Assembly: GCA_943737045.1 (NCBI GenBank)
Contig: CALSFV010000259.1
Span: 310,001-374,000 of the forward strand
Reading direction: 5' to 3'
Length of the DNA stretch: 64,000 nucleotides
From: Parapristionchus giblindavisi
Taxonomy: Eukaryota; Nematoda; Chromadorea; Rhabditida; Diplogasteridae
Shown: one piece after another, positions 12,670-24,138 of the stretch
Position numbering within the stretch: position 1 is the first letter of the stretch
How the letters are laid out: each line of letters opens with the position of its first letter
Program-made: the position numbers and the translations under genes
Notes under the pieces: generated by a model
Told to the model about the DNA's origin: nothing
The model's database searches: none
Seen by the model: the letters and a program-made list of their open reading frames with translations, nothing else

Positions 12670-12880
12670 CACTCAGAGAAATGAAGTGTTAATATGCACA
12701 CCCATAGGTGATCCGAGAGAAACTGTAATCCCCAATGTGTTCTAATTAACAGCTTTTGGGATGTAAATTGGGAAAAAAGTGTAAATTGGAACTCATGGGG
12801 GTGTTCAATAGAACACTTTGATGCGTTCAATAGAACACATCAAAAGGCTGTATAGATTTTTACACATTTTTTTCTGAGTG
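12670..12880. mobile_element. 211-bp MITE with CACTCAGA ends
   Basis: The left end reads CACTCAGAGAAATG and the right end is TTTTTTTCTGAGTG, with TA on both sides. The arms continue as imperfect inverted repeats (TGTGTTCTA in the left half, TAGAACACATC in the right). No coding sequence. A similar CTCTGAGTG end occurs at about 18757. Confidence 0.65.
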
Positions 12881-13293
12881 TATTTGCATTAATTAAAAAA
12901 TGTAAGTTCTGACAACAGAGAAAATTGCTATGTTTGCTGTTAATTTGCAGAGAAATGTTGCACGTTGAGACTTGACCGATTTACCTCTTCCACGCTTTGT
13001 CTCTAACTTTCTGTGTCTCTTTTTCTCTATGAGGACAATTATATCTCAGAGAAAACATAATTCAATCCCAAAAAAAGTTAAACGCATGTATTATCTTGTT
13101 TATTTCATTAATAACTTGCAATAAGAATAGTAACAAACATGATAGGTGGAAATAGTTTATCAGAAAATGACCAATTTAATGACGACGGCCGTAGTTGTGG
13201 TCGTGACTGAAATTGGTACATTCATTTCACAATGCAAAAGGTCAATCATTTTAGCGGTTAAATTATTAAAATATTATTATAATTATTACATTT

Positions 13294-14925
13294 CTATTTT
13301 GAACAAACGCACTCGTGTGAATCGCTGTCGCTATCATGATGATGATGACGATGTCCTCTCTTTCTCTGGCATCTCTTCAGCTTTCTCTTCAGTTTGTCAG
13401 TCTTCTTGTCGCACTTGCGCAGGCCCTTTAATATTTTCATTTATTTTCGTTCGAAAGTCTAGAACGAATGCATAGCACATAAAACATCTTAAATTCTGAA
13501 ATCAACCTTCTCGAAACCGTCGGAATGACCCTTCTTGTATCCAACCTTCAATCCTTTAGCATGCCCTTGCTCGAAACCCTGAAATATTTTGATCAACATT
13601 TCATTTTCGTTTATTGGATAAAATCATACTCTAATTTATGCATTATAGTGTTTGCATAATTATGGTGGTGTTTATTTTTACTTTGCAACGTCTTTGTTAA
13701 TCATACCTTCTTGAGCCAGTATTCACGTCCGATTTTCTTGCCAATGGCGATTCCTTGCTTGCGACCAACGAATACTCCCTTGTTCTGAAGGAAAACATAT
13801 TGCCTACAATGAAACAACGTAAAAATAAACAACTTACAAATCCAACACGGATGCCATTATTCTTTCCATCACGGAAACCATGACCATATCCGATCCTCTT
13901 TCCCTGAAGCACTTTGTAGAATAAGTAACACAATTCTTGTTGCGAATAAGAAGTAACAATACAATCAAATTAGTTTATGAAGAATGATTGACCTTGAGAA
14001 GCCCAATGAACTCTCCCTTCTTCTTTCCGTCAGTGAATCCTGCACGGTATCCGACAGAATGTCCCTTGCGGTATCCAGCGGCGAACACCTAGGCGAATTT
14101 ATGTATGTTAAGCCCAGGCTAAAATCACAACCTCAAGGGATTACATTTTTTGATTAAATACTAATGACTGAACATCAAACTACTGTAATATGTTCGAGAG
14201 GACTTATTTACCTTTCTCCAGCACTCCTGTTTGTGCCATTGTCTGTGTCCATGCCCATTCCAGCTGCGACTGAACTGAAAATCATCGAAAAGATAATTAA
14301 TCTTTCCTAACAGATGAAAATAAAACCAAGACTCCTTTTGCAGAGAGTATACAATTAAAGAACTACTTCATTCTATTGTAAAAATGAACGAAAAAGAGTA
14401 ATACTTGTCCTTGAGATCCGTGATTTAAAGGCCCACGAGGTCCGACGAAGGTTCCTTTCTGTGCAGTTTCTCCATCATACTCGGACTGTTCGTTATATTC
14501 ATCCTGAATAAGGCTTTTGAACGTAAGTCGTATGAATTCACTCACATTTCCGTCATCACTTTCTTCTGCTTCTTCTGGCTCTCCGAAACCTACTACATCA
14601 TCGTTCTCCTAAACCAACTCAGATCAGCAAGACCAAATATGATGGAAATAATACAAGATGGATTGAAGCATGGAATTGTACTACATACTTACGTTGCATA
14701 TAATAGACATAGATTAAATCATTTTTATGTGCTATACCTCATTATCATCTTGCACCCCTTCATTGTAGTCTACAGAGTCATCCTGCAATCGAGCGAATAT
14801 GAAGATATCATTTCGAACCATTATCAAATCAATATCATATCGTTAAAAATCGTTAAACTAACTTCTGACTGAGCGAGCGAAACAGCCACGAGGCCGAAGA
14901 GCAGGAAAAGCGCCCACAACTTCAT
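13294..14925 (-). CDS. Secreted Gly-X3-repeat protein B
   Basis: Ten exons, all phase 0: 14863-14925, 14738-14782, 14546-14608, 14405-14503, 14212-14274, 13993-14088, 13838-13903, 13707-13784, 13507-13578, 13294-13425 (258 residues). Order: signal peptide (MKLWALFLLFGLVAVSLAQ); acidic arm with Tyr (DDSVDYNEG, EPEEAEESDDG); a GPRGPLNHGSQGQ segment; a Trp/His linker with one Cys (QECWRK); 26 Gly-X-X-X tetrads, e.g. GYRKGHSVGYRAGFTDGKKK; then GLRKCDKKTDKLKRKLKRC, a short basic coiled coil, a His cluster, a DSDSDS run and a C-terminal CVC. The rod exons are 32, 22, 26 and 24 codons; the last three match genes A and C exactly. The final acceptor is AAAG, weaker than TTTCAG. It is convergent with gene A, 1.35 kb away. 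Function unknown. Confidence 0.88.
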
Positions 14926-15268
14926 TTTCCTTTGGGACGTGATTAATGAAGCCACGCTCTTTCCTTATAAAGTGTTTCCATTGTTTTGACTGTTCTTCAA
15001 TGGTTAATTGAAATTTGTGAAGAAGGATGAATTATTCATATCTCTGTTCTTTGTACTTATCGTTTGAAGACGTGCAAAAATGGTCTTTAATTATTTGACT
15101 GATTTTAGCATAGCAAGGGGTGTGATTGGTACATATGAGATATGATAGGAACGACGAAAGTGCTAGACGGATTTTTTTATATGGTAAAGCCATTTTGATC
15201 TTTGATAGTCAGAATACGCTTTTCAAGAGTATCTAAAGTTAGTTGTTTATTCCTAAGGGAAACTTTCT
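14926..15268. promoter_or_regulatory. Upstream region of Gly-X3 gene B
   Basis: About 340 bp between the gene B start and the retrotransposon tail. A sequence reading TTTATAAGG on the minus strand (plus 14966-14974) is a possible TATA-like element about 45 bp upstream of the ATG. The same kind of sequence (TATATAAAG, plus 25829-25837) lies about 105 bp upstream of gene C. Assignment is by position only. Confidence 0.3.
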
Positions 15269-17090
15269 TTTTTTTTTTTTTTATGTGCAGCCAGTGGAAG
15301 CTGCCATTCATCTGACCATTTTACAATGGTATCGATTGCTGTTTGTAGATGTAACGGGGAATCACCAGCTTCGAAAGAGCGATAAATTTTTATATCATCT
15401 GCGTACATTCTAGCTACGACTCCGTTTTGTTGGGCTAGTGAAGGAATTTCCGAGGTATATATGAGGAAAAGAAGCGGACCCAAAACGGAGCCCTGTGGGA
15501 CACCGCTTGTAACACTAAGTGACTGTGATAGCTTTTCACGGACTCTAACCTGGAAGGATCGATTACTTAAATAGGCGGATATCCAATTAACTGTCTTATC
15601 TGACAATCCAACAGTACCAAGTTTCATTAGCATTTTCGAATGAGATACTCTATCAAAAGCTTTCGCAAAATCAAAATATATTACATCAACCGGTTTTCCT
15701 TCACTGGTAGAAGAAGTCCAATGCTCCAGTACTTCTAACATATGCATTTCGCGAGATCTTTTCTGTCTGAATCCGTATTGTACATCTGGGAATATTTCTA
15801 ACGATTCGCAATGAGTTATTATAGATTTACACAATAAACGCTCGAATATTCTACAGAAGAAAGAAGTTATAGAAATCGGTCTATAGTTCAGCGGATCCGA
15901 AAATGGTGGTGATTTCTAAAAAAACGATGGAGTGACGATAGGGGGAGGGGACTACCCCTGTTTCAAAAGAATGACGAACGATTATTTCTAGTGGTTCAGC
16001 TATTGGTACGGCTATTTTCTTAATGAACGAGAGATCTATATTCTCTGGAGTACGACAGGAAGATCGCTTCCTTTTTTTCAATTAGAGCGCAGATTTCATG
16101 TCGAAGAAACAGTGGCTCTTGATAATTGCCAAAAGTTGGGAGTTGTGAAAGTTGGGGTAGTGTACCATTATCAACAGTGAACACTCCTTCGAATGCTTTT
16201 GCAAGCAGGTTGGCCTTACCTAAGTCATCCATAATTAGAATACCATTTTTGTTTTTAAGTCCCTCAACTCCTTTCTCTTTATTAGAGCAGCGTTTCATAT
16301 ACCGAAAGAACTTATTGCTATCTTCGCTATCGATTATTCTCCGTTCTATGGTTTTCTGGTATCTATCCAATTCTTTCCTGAACTTCTCATTTAGTTGTTC
16401 AAAATTGTGACTATCAAGAGGGTCCTGGCTATTGATTGATTTCTGCCAAGCACAAAACATTCTGTGCAAGAGTCTTTCGATATGGGGAGGGAGTTTCCCA
16501 TGGGTAACATTTATTCTAGTCCATGGTACATGGATATCTATTGATTTTTGGATTAATCCTAGTAATATGTCATACATTTGATCCACTCCCACAATTGTAG
16601 AGAATAAACCTGTCCAGTCTACATTCGCTAATTGTATATTAATGAGATCGTAATCTGCTTTTCTGTAGTCTCTTTTCAATACGAATGAGGGGACGGAGTG
16701 TTCTATGGAGATCTTGAAATCAATTGTATAATGATCAGACTTACAAAACGGCGGGCCAATTTTGATTTGGTTTATCAGTCTAGGATTATTACAGAGAACT
16801 AGATCCAATATATTTCCGTGTACGTGGGTCGGATCTTTTGATTTTCGGATCCAACTGTGCAAGTTTCAATGTACGGCAAAATTCAAGGAATGATTGAGAG
16901 GGAGGTGTGACCTTTTGAGCCATAGGAAACTTAAGCCAATTAATATCAGGAAAGTTGAAATCACCTGTTATGATGGAAGGTTGGGGGCAAGAGCAGAGAT
17001 CAGTTATTGATTTTATAAGTGCATCCGTATGAACAGTTGTTGCTTTGGGGTTACGATAGGCGCATATAATGGAGGACGGGATAACGAGTA
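15269..17090 (-). mobile_element. Truncated non-LTR retrotransposon (CR1/Jockey-like)
   Basis: The minus strand encodes, in order, the end of an APE-type endonuclease (GDFNFPDINW near 16935-16966, then KSDHYTIDFKI near 16730), a linker, and a reverse transcriptase: FDFAKAFDRVSH, GVPQGSVLGPLLFLIY and the catalytic YADD at about 15391-15409. At least one frameshift separates the linker from the RT (around 16020-16080) and another lies near 15840-15900. The 5' part of the endonuclease is missing. On the minus strand the RT runs into an A-tract (plus T-tract 15269-15283) straight after QLPLAAH, so the thumb and 3' UTR are also missing. The copy is dead. Confidence 0.9.
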
Positions 17091-18900
17091 ATTACTGAAC
17101 GAGACATGCCCTGAGGGGTTGCGGGTCTGCAATTATGGTTACGCTACATTTTATATTTAAATAATTTTATACCGTTGATTAGGGTCAGCTGAATGGGTTA
17201 ATTATATTAATAAAAGAAATTCACCGCCCTTGTATTAATTTAGAAAATGTTAGGTTAGTGCATATATATCTTACAATTTCCAGATATGACTTCTTTATCT
17301 CACATATTTCAAATAGGCGAAATTTGTTTTATGTTACTTGCTCATCAGTGACTTTCTATGCTAATTACTCATCAATGAAAAATATGATTCAAAATATTGT
17401 TTTGGGTCCCTCGGCATATGATATGCTTATAGGATAAATATTATTATTATTAATCACCGTACCATAAATCGGCAAATCGCTCCTCTAGTTGCCATATCCA
17501 TTCCCTCCTCCGTGAGCTTCTCTTCGATCATAAGCAGGCAAAACGGTGCAAATCTGAATGATTGAATACGGTAACTATGAGCACATTTGGGATATGTCGA
17601 CTACCGTACCCAGGATGAGCGAGCAGACACGCTTCGCATTGAACTTAGAAGGACTCACGGGTGATCGATTCATCAACTTTCCTGAAATCAACACGATCAA
17701 TACTGCAAAAAACAAACGCAACGATAAATATTTATAACAATCGCGTTTAGATATTGCCTGGGACCATACGTCGAAAAGTATATAACAAAGTACCAAGCCT
17801 GACCGCATTTTGAGCCAAAATATTACAAAAATCGAAAAAACCTAACCGTATTTTGAGCTAAATTTGCTAAAAATCGAAAAACATGACCGCATTTTGAAAT
17901 CCGGTAACCTAGCTATTCGACATATTCCTGGGACATATCTTATGAATTAGACATAGTAACAAGAATTGTTAATTGCACCTTCTTGAACCCCATACTATTA
18001 TATTTTTTTTTAATTTGGAGACCAATAATCTTCTATGCCACAGTATGACAGACATCGGTTACTGTAGCCGACTTACCGGTTTGAACTGAACTGGATAATA
18101 GAAGGCGACCACCTCGAATATCTATTATACCGGGCAAAAATATTATTGATTTTTTGAATCAATAAATCAACAAATCAAACCTAAATTCCATTGAGTAGCG
18201 ACAACAGTGAAGAGACGAAAAGCAATCGTGAGACATCTCGGATCTCACTCGCCTCCAAAACTCCTAACAATGATAGAACGAATTCAGATCCAAGTGGAAG
18301 GGTAGCTGAAAGTATTGATTAATCCGAATTTATCGATTAATTTGAATCGACTATTTAGGTCGCAGACCGCATTTGCTATAGCCCATGTTGTATTCATGAC
18401 TTGCGGCAAAAAGTTTACCGACAAATGCGACGTCACAATTGTAGGAGAATTACTTCAGGCAAAAAGCCTCCGCCTACAGTTGTGACGTCCTTGACAAAGG
18501 GTTTGCCGACGTTTACAGCCTCAGATTGTGCTGAGATGAGCTAGATAAAACTTTGATGGAATTGCTACAGTATTATGAATCAATAATCGATTACTGATTC
18601 TAACCTGAGGTTAGCTTGCACAGCCATTAAAGGATCTCGTAGAGCGCTAGGCGTTGCGACACTGACCACGCCTGATAATTCGATAAAACTAATCGACCTT
18701 TCGAGAGAAAAACGATAATTTAAGCTACCTGTAGCTTAAGGGTTTTTTCTCTGAGTGTAACCCCCAGAGTCACCGAGTGCTTACTACGGACCCCCAGTCG
18801 GCTAACTACAATGGTCGGATGTTCCATACCACCTCCAAACCCTTAAAAACTAATGGTTTGGACAGGGATTTTCGCCTAAGCAAAGACACGCCTTTTTTGT
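17091..18900. other. Intergenic with small repeats
   Basis: Contains a short tandem repeat (17799-17900), a hairpin at 18431-18493 (GACGTCACAATTGTAGG against CCTACAGTTGTGACGTC) and a short perfect palindrome at about 18720-18739 (TTAAGCTAC CT GTAGCTTAA) followed by a MITE-like end TTTTTTCTCTGAGTG. Minus-strand open stretches at 17455-17820 could be tiny exons but have no consistent phase and overlap the tandem repeat. Confidence 0.5.
17799..17900. repeat. Tandem repeat of about 42 bp, 2.4 copies
   Basis: The unit starts CTGACCGCATTTTGAGC and ends AAAAATCGAAAAA; a diverged second copy follows (TAACCGTATTTTGAGCTAAA...) and a partial third (TGACCGCATTTTGAAAT). Confidence 0.7.
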
Positions 18901-18901
18901 A

Positions 18902-19303
18902 AATCTGGCTCCAAGATCAACAAGGAATACCTAGGGAAGATAGTAAAACTCTCCTGGAGCAGTTCCCACTTCGGAAACTGCTCGTGGACCTCCGAGCAGG
19001 ATGGGGCGCCAGTTTATAAGGCAAAGATCGTTAAGGCGTGGTTAAAGGAACAGTTTTCCGAATTCATTCGAGGAGATTATTGGCTGCCTCCTAGCCCGAT
19101 CTCAGCCGCTGGTCTACTCAGCCTGGGGCACCTTGGAGGATAGGTACTGTACTGCTCCCCACCCAAAGCTGGAGTCCCTGAAGAAATCCTTGGAGAAGGA
19201 GTGGTCGAAGATGAACACCACCTACCCGCGTACAGTGAGAGAGTCGTACCCCTCCCGTCTCAGCGACGTCATCAAGCCCAAAAGAGGCAGAATCGGGCAA
19301 TGA
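18902..19303 (+). pseudogene. Tc1/mariner transposase C-terminal remnant
   Basis: In one frame the DNA reads SGSKINKEYLGKIVK, then WTSEQDGAPVYKAKIVKAWL and SEFIRGDYWLPPSP, the typical block around the second catalytic Asp (QDGAP) of Tc1/mariner transposases. At about 19098 the frame shifts and resumes as SPLVYSAWGTLEDRYCTAPH and LESLKKSLEKEW, then PSRLSDVIKPKRGRIGQ and a stop at 19301-19303. The third catalytic acid, expected within PDLSP-D, is lost at the frameshift. The N-terminal half is absent. No terminal repeats were found. Confidence 0.85.
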
Positions 19304-19602
19304 TTGTTTTATTGTATTCCTAGATGATTGAAGATTATCTGGTAAATATTTGAACGGAACTCGATTTTTTTGAAAAAAAGATATTCCTTTTTATTGTGTC
19401 ACCATAATTAATCTCCACCCTGTAATCTGCAGTTTAGTAAAGCAAACATATTTATTTATGATGAACGTGTATTACAACTCTTAAGTCCTAGTTTCACCCC
19501 GTTGTCGTGTAGTGTAGTGTGTTGACAATGTACGGGAGTTACTATCTTCTTTATTAACAGAAAAAAATACAGAGTGGAGAGATAGATGAGTACTGAATCT
19601 TC

Positions 19603-20123
19603 TTATTCTCTGCGAATTCGACGAATGAGTTGGATATCCGTTGGTACCTGAAACCAATTAAATCATAATATTGATTAGTATATACTATATATACCGTCTT
19701 TCTGAGAAGAGCAGCCACTGCAGTCTTCTCGAAGATCCCAATCAGGAGGTTCTCAGCTGCCTCCTACAATGAGAATTCATAATGAGTTTCATATTATCTA
19801 ATACCTATGGATATATACTACGTCATATAATGAACTTAAAATACTCAAACGTAGGAGAAGGTATATTAATACTGGTCAATTGAATTAATCAATATAATAT
19901 CTATTACCTGTAGAGCGTCAGCAGCAGCGGCATGAATTCGAACTTTTCGTCGCATCTATATTAACAAATATTACATTTTAGACAAATCGACATGAATAAA
20001 TCCAATATAAATGAAATGTATACAAATAAAATATACCTTCATCAGTATTCCTCTGATTAATCGTTGGAAAGATAGACGAGGAATGAGTAGAGGAACGGTT
20101 CGTCGGAAGTATCGAATCCTCAT
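19603..20123 (-). CDS. Tail-less histone H3-like protein, 85 residues
   Basis: Four exons: 20037-20123, 19908-19955, 19686-19763, 19603-19647. The product aligns without gaps to histone H3 residues 49-133. It has LIPRLSFQRLIRGI for H3 LIRKLPFQRLVREI, DALQEAAENLLIGIFEKT for MALQEASEAYLVGLFEDT, and VYIVPTDIQLIRRIRRE for VTIMPKDIQLARRIRGE. The exon 3 donor is the second of two overlapping GTATAT sites; it alone gives full-length loop 2. The ATG falls at the alpha-N helix and a stop codon (TAA) lies 9 bases upstream in frame, so the modifiable N-terminal tail is missing. H113 of the H3-H3 interface is Leu and Cys110 is Ala, while Asp123, Arg128, Arg129 and Arg131 are kept. Loop 1 has no CENP-A-like insertion. 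A poly(A) signal lies at plus 19550-19555. It could be a divergent CENP-A/H3 variant, a regulatory H3-fold protein, or a decaying copy. Confidence 0.85.
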
Positions 20124-20502
20124 CTTATCTTAAATAAAGTATTGTAGAATAAAGTATCTCTAATAAAGTGTTGTAGAGAATACTGTATTAGAGATAGACG
20201 ACTTACAAAAGTAGATAACGGTAAGAAAACTATTATAAGAATGACGGAATGCCCAATATAGACAACACGTCAACTATGACTACGTGTTCTTAAATTAGCA
20301 TAGAGAAATGTGTAGGCTAATGTGCAGTATGATTATGCAAATAGACTTTGTAGCAGACATAGCAATTATATGCAAATAATAAGGGGAAAAACTATATGTA
20401 CATAGATAATATACTTCCTGAACGAAAATTCGTACCTGTGAAGATACAAGTTCAGTTCGTACAGTATATCTTCATATCGACAGTATCCGACCAGACGACC
20501 AA
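20124..20502. promoter_or_regulatory. Upstream region of the H3-like gene
   Basis: Contains a short imperfect direct duplication (AATAAAGTATTGTAGAATAAAGTATCTCTAATAAAG..., split at 20132-20190) and a good donor on the minus strand (GTAAGTCG, plus 20199-20206) with an acceptor-like TTTAAG just before the ATG. This could be a 5'-UTR intron. No basic histone-tail exon was found here in any frame. Confidence 0.35.
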
Positions 20503-20614
20503 GAGGGAGAGGGAGAGGGAGAGGGAGAGGGAGAGGGAGAGGGAGAGGGAGAGGGAGAGGGAGAGGGAGAGGGAGAGGGAGAGGGAGAGGGAGAGGGAGA
20601 GGGAGAGGGAGAGG
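20503..20614. repeat. (GGGAGA)n microsatellite, about 18 units
   Basis: 112 bp of nearly perfect GAGGGA/GGGAGA hexamers. Six-base periodicity leaves the frames open as Arg-Glu or Ser-Pro dipeptide runs; these are shadows of the repeat. It lies about 400 bp upstream of the H3-like gene. Confidence 0.95.
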
Positions 20615-20840
20615 CATACGCGCCTTTATAAATGTATTGTGTTATGACAATGAATAACGATGTTAACGATGAGCAAAGATCAAAGATCATGTTGACCTAT
20701 ATCTTTTATGGATCACTAATCTTTTCTTCATTTGGATAACTGCAGCATTGTTTCGTTCATCACATTCATTTTCAGTTCTGATGATTATTTGGGCCCGTCA
20801 AATCATCTTAGCGTTATATTAATGATATTTATAAATATTA

Positions 20841-22101
20841 GGTTGTATCATAAGTAACTGACTTTTTTGTGACATTTTTCGATTTCTTTGTTCTTAGAAG
20901 TGAATATAGCCAGCGATCTAAAATATCATGCTTGCACATCGGTGACGTCTTGCCAACATCTTATCAGCATACGGGTCCCAAGTATCCAGAACTGTCGGAA
21001 CTGGCAGGCAAAGAAACCGGTGAATGCCCTCTTGACATCAACTCTTTTTTCTCATTGGTTTTCTTTAAGAACTCTATGGATGGCGGAAACGAGTTGTTCA
21101 TAGTGAAAGGCATAGTCTGCGGTATAAGCAGGGTGGGGTAGGGCAGCCCAGTCATGCACGGCTAGTTTGGCATAAATCCATATATCTCTATGCAGTAAAT
21201 CAAGTTAATGTTGGAAGTGGTTTTTGGCTTTTTTTTCGCTACTCGATTAAGCACGAAACCTCTACTCCCGTAGTCAGAGAGTATAAGAGGTGGCGGCAAT
21301 AGCAGATATATCGGTAATAAGTTACAAGTGTTTCAACCATTTAGCTATCGAGCGCAATTTCACTCCTCAATTTTTGCGCTGAAAATCAAGTTTAGGAATG
21401 TTTCCTGTCCGTTCAGTCTTATCAATCAACAAAGACTCTTCACTGCTGTTATCATAGAGGACCCATCTATCATCTCTGGTAATCATTTGATTGGGTCATG
21501 CCCGGTTGCGACGGGAGGTAAAAAGAAAGATAGTCATACAAACCCTCAAATTCATGTCTATTGAGTAAAAACGGTATGGATCGTTCATTTTCAATTTTGT
21601 ACCCTTTTATCATCCGCTACTCCTTTCGCTATAGTTGAGAGGTGAGCACCGACCATGGTTGACAAAATCCCACTAGTGCGATGGGGATTCAATTCCGCTT
21701 CGTCGTGCTGCTTTTCAAAATCTAACACCAAGTAAGGTCCAGATTGGTATCATTGAACGACACTGTAGTCTCTACAATGGAAGCGATGGAACCGGGTCTT
21801 CACAGTTCCATGACAAGGAGTGTCTATGCCATGCATGCCTCGCAGCATGACTTCATATAACTTCTCCTTAAAGGAAAAGAGCAAAATAAAAATTAGCACG
21901 ATTTTTGCGTAAAATTAATTTGTACAAAATTTCCCGAAATTTTTCCATTTGAAAACAGTTGATGCTGACAACATCGTGCTTACACAGATGAGATAATGTG
22001 CTATCAGTAGCGCTTGGCCAGACAACCCTGTATGTTCATAGCTGAAAAAGAGAGCGCTTCAAAATCATGACACAAAAAAGTCAGTTACTTATGATACAAC
22101 C
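20841..22101 (-). mobile_element. Degenerate full-length mariner element
   Basis: 1,261 bp with 31-bp terminal inverted repeats (GGTTGTATCATAAGTAACTG ... and complement), flanked by TA at 20839-20840 and 22102-22103. The minus strand carries a decayed mariner transposase with several stops and frameshifts. Recognisable pieces are KLYEVMLRGMHGIDTPCHGT (near 21850), TVKTRFHRFHCRDYS in the helix-turn-helix region, ITRDDRWVLYDN around the first catalytic Asp (near 21470), and FRSL close to the C-terminus (about 20910). Both ends survive, so it might be mobilised in trans, but it makes no transposase. Confidence 0.9.
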
Positions 22102-22109
22102 TAATATAA

Positions 22110-23170
22110 ATATGGCTCGTTGATAATTATTATCACTCAGCACGATGATTTTTATGTTCTGTTCATAATGTTCTTCGTGTGGGTTCGATCACGTCATTTA
22201 CTCGTCTCATCAGGAAACATCGATTGATGCCCGAGCATACCATCTTGAGCTGATTTCGCCTGTATACACTGATAAAACAATCGAGAGTTTCTACTACATG
22301 GGCAGCAGGAGATTGAAGACATCGTCTCCGAATCAGATCAATGCAGATATTTACGAATTTATTCATTCAAAACTTCCAGTTATTTTTTTGCGATACTCCC
22401 AGTTAATTTTTTTCAGATTTATCATGCACAGGTGCACTGAATAAACCATGCTAAAACATAAGAGTATGGATCTGCAACTATGTGAAAATGTTTTAAAAAA
22501 TCGGAAGAAAAATATTCGGTCAATTTTTTTGCAAAAAAAAAACAAACAATTGTTTCACTTTTTTCGTTTTCACTATTGTTTAAAAGAATGAATTAAGCAC
22601 TATATCTATTTTTGGATATTCAAATGATTACATGACTTTTATTTATCAGCTCGGCTAATGGTACTTCGCATGTTTATTTTTGAAGTAAATGGAGATGAGT
22701 GAGTTTCGACACTGATTTTCATTGATTCCGTGCGTCATGAAGGGATGAAATATAGTTTAAGAGTGTAGTCTACAGCGTATCCAAAAAGTACTGTTACACG
22801 GATAAAACCAAGTATCTTTCTCAAAAAATCATCGTAGACAATTCAAACGGGGGAGAGTATTCATCACTGATCAAAGGTGCATATATGTCAATGAACGATC
22901 ATACGATATGGCTTCCATTGCCCCGCTATGACGGCTGAGGGACGGAGTCGATCACGATGTACATGCAGGGGATGCCGATTCTATCCAGTGCCTATTCAGA
23001 GGACTTTTCAGTATTCAACAGTCGAAGCCCTTGATGATCACCCCCTGTCTCCGCACAAGGGAAACGATAGAGGTCACGGATTCGATCCTGAAACGACCCA
23101 TATATAATACATAATAGTATAATATCTAATATACTTAATAGGTGGCTAGCAGGGGAGACGCTTCTTTCTT
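22110..23170. other. Intergenic, nothing recognised
   Basis: AT-rich DNA between the mariner and the next foldback. No exon, RNA gene or clear repeat was found. Confidence 0.45.
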
Positions 23171-23604
23171 ACAAGGGGATGGTCGCAACTGGTCCTGGCC
23201 ATATGAGATGGCAATAACATGACTAGGATCAGTTTTCGATGCTGACTACGAATCCGTTTTCAGAAAGTGCCTAATCGACCTGATTTTCGAGGAAATCGAT
23301 ATTTTAATTCGGATATTCGTGTGGTTTCCTGCGCAAACCGTCCGGGTGGGCTGGTAAACTCATCTATAATCTCTCGCAATAGTTTACCTTACATTGCCGG
23401 ATCTTTCCGATGCAATCCAGACACTTTGTGAAGGAAACTACACGACTTTTCGAATTAACAAGCCAAATTTCAATACCGATTTTCTCGAATATCAGGTCGA
23501 TTAGGCACTTTCTGAAAACGGATTCGTAATCAGCATCGAAAACTGATCCTAGTCATGTTATTGTCATCTCATATGGCCAGGACCAGTTGCGACCATCCCC
23601 TTGT
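23171..23604. mobile_element. Foldback element of about 430 bp
   Basis: ACAAGGGGATGGTCGCAACT at 23171 returns inverted as AGTTGCGACCATCCCCTTGT at 23585-23604. The arms stay similar for about 130 bp and then, with small gaps, for about 40 bp more, leaving a loop of about 90 bp. No coding sequence and no obvious target duplication. A fragment of the same family lies at 12058-12125. Confidence 0.8.
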
Positions 23605-24138
23605 TAGAGCAGTAAAGCTCCTCGTGCAAAATAAAATCCGGATCTGAGTAAATAAAATTGATAAGATCTCTGCCTGATATTGACATCATATTTAATCATT
23701 CTTCATTTCTCAATCTTCACGTTCTACAATAATAATAATAATTTATCACATTCGCACATTGTTGCTGTGGGATAAATCGTTCTATACAGTTTTCATATGT
23801 TAATCGTTAATTTACCTGATTTATATATTTATTTATTCTGTGTTTTTTTGTAAACGTATAAAATTATTATTAATATATTATTATAGTGCAGTTTTTTTCT
23901 GATATTAAGAAAGGACAAACATAAAATAATCATAAGAATTTCCAAGAAATTTTGTAATATAAATTTTCCATTCCTGAAGTACTCTTCACTTATCTATATT
24001 AACATGTAAGTACTTCGAAGTTCAATTTAAGTGAGACGTTATGATTTATCACAAAATTGTTCATATGTGATCTATCAACAATATACAGGAATTACTAGTA
24101 TTTCTTTATTCAAGAATACATGCTAAATAACATTGCAA
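23605..24138. other. Intergenic, 3' flank of Gly-X3 gene C
   Basis: AT-rich. Contains the gene C polyadenylation signal AATAAA on the minus strand (plus 24105-24110), 29 bases past the stop codon. Nothing else recognised. Confidence 0.6.

Larger units (their letters stand above)
11940..13293. other. Intergenic between convergent Gly-X3 genes A and B
   Basis: Holds the poly(A) signal of gene A, a diverged fragment of the 23-kb foldback family (12058-12125), a 211-bp MITE (12670-12880) and AT-rich DNA. A possible AATAAA for gene B is on the minus strand near 13100. Confidence 0.6.

Noticed and set aside
17455..17820. Possible small secreted peptide gene (minus)
   Set aside because: The N-terminal piece overlaps a tandem repeat and no set of splice sites gives a consistent frame.
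20472..20690. Ser-Pro repeat protein (and Arg-Glu repeat on the other strand) upstream of the H3-like gene
   Set aside because: SPSP runs recall some sperm histones, but the DNA is a pure 6-base microsatellite and no splice path joins it to the H3-fold exons.
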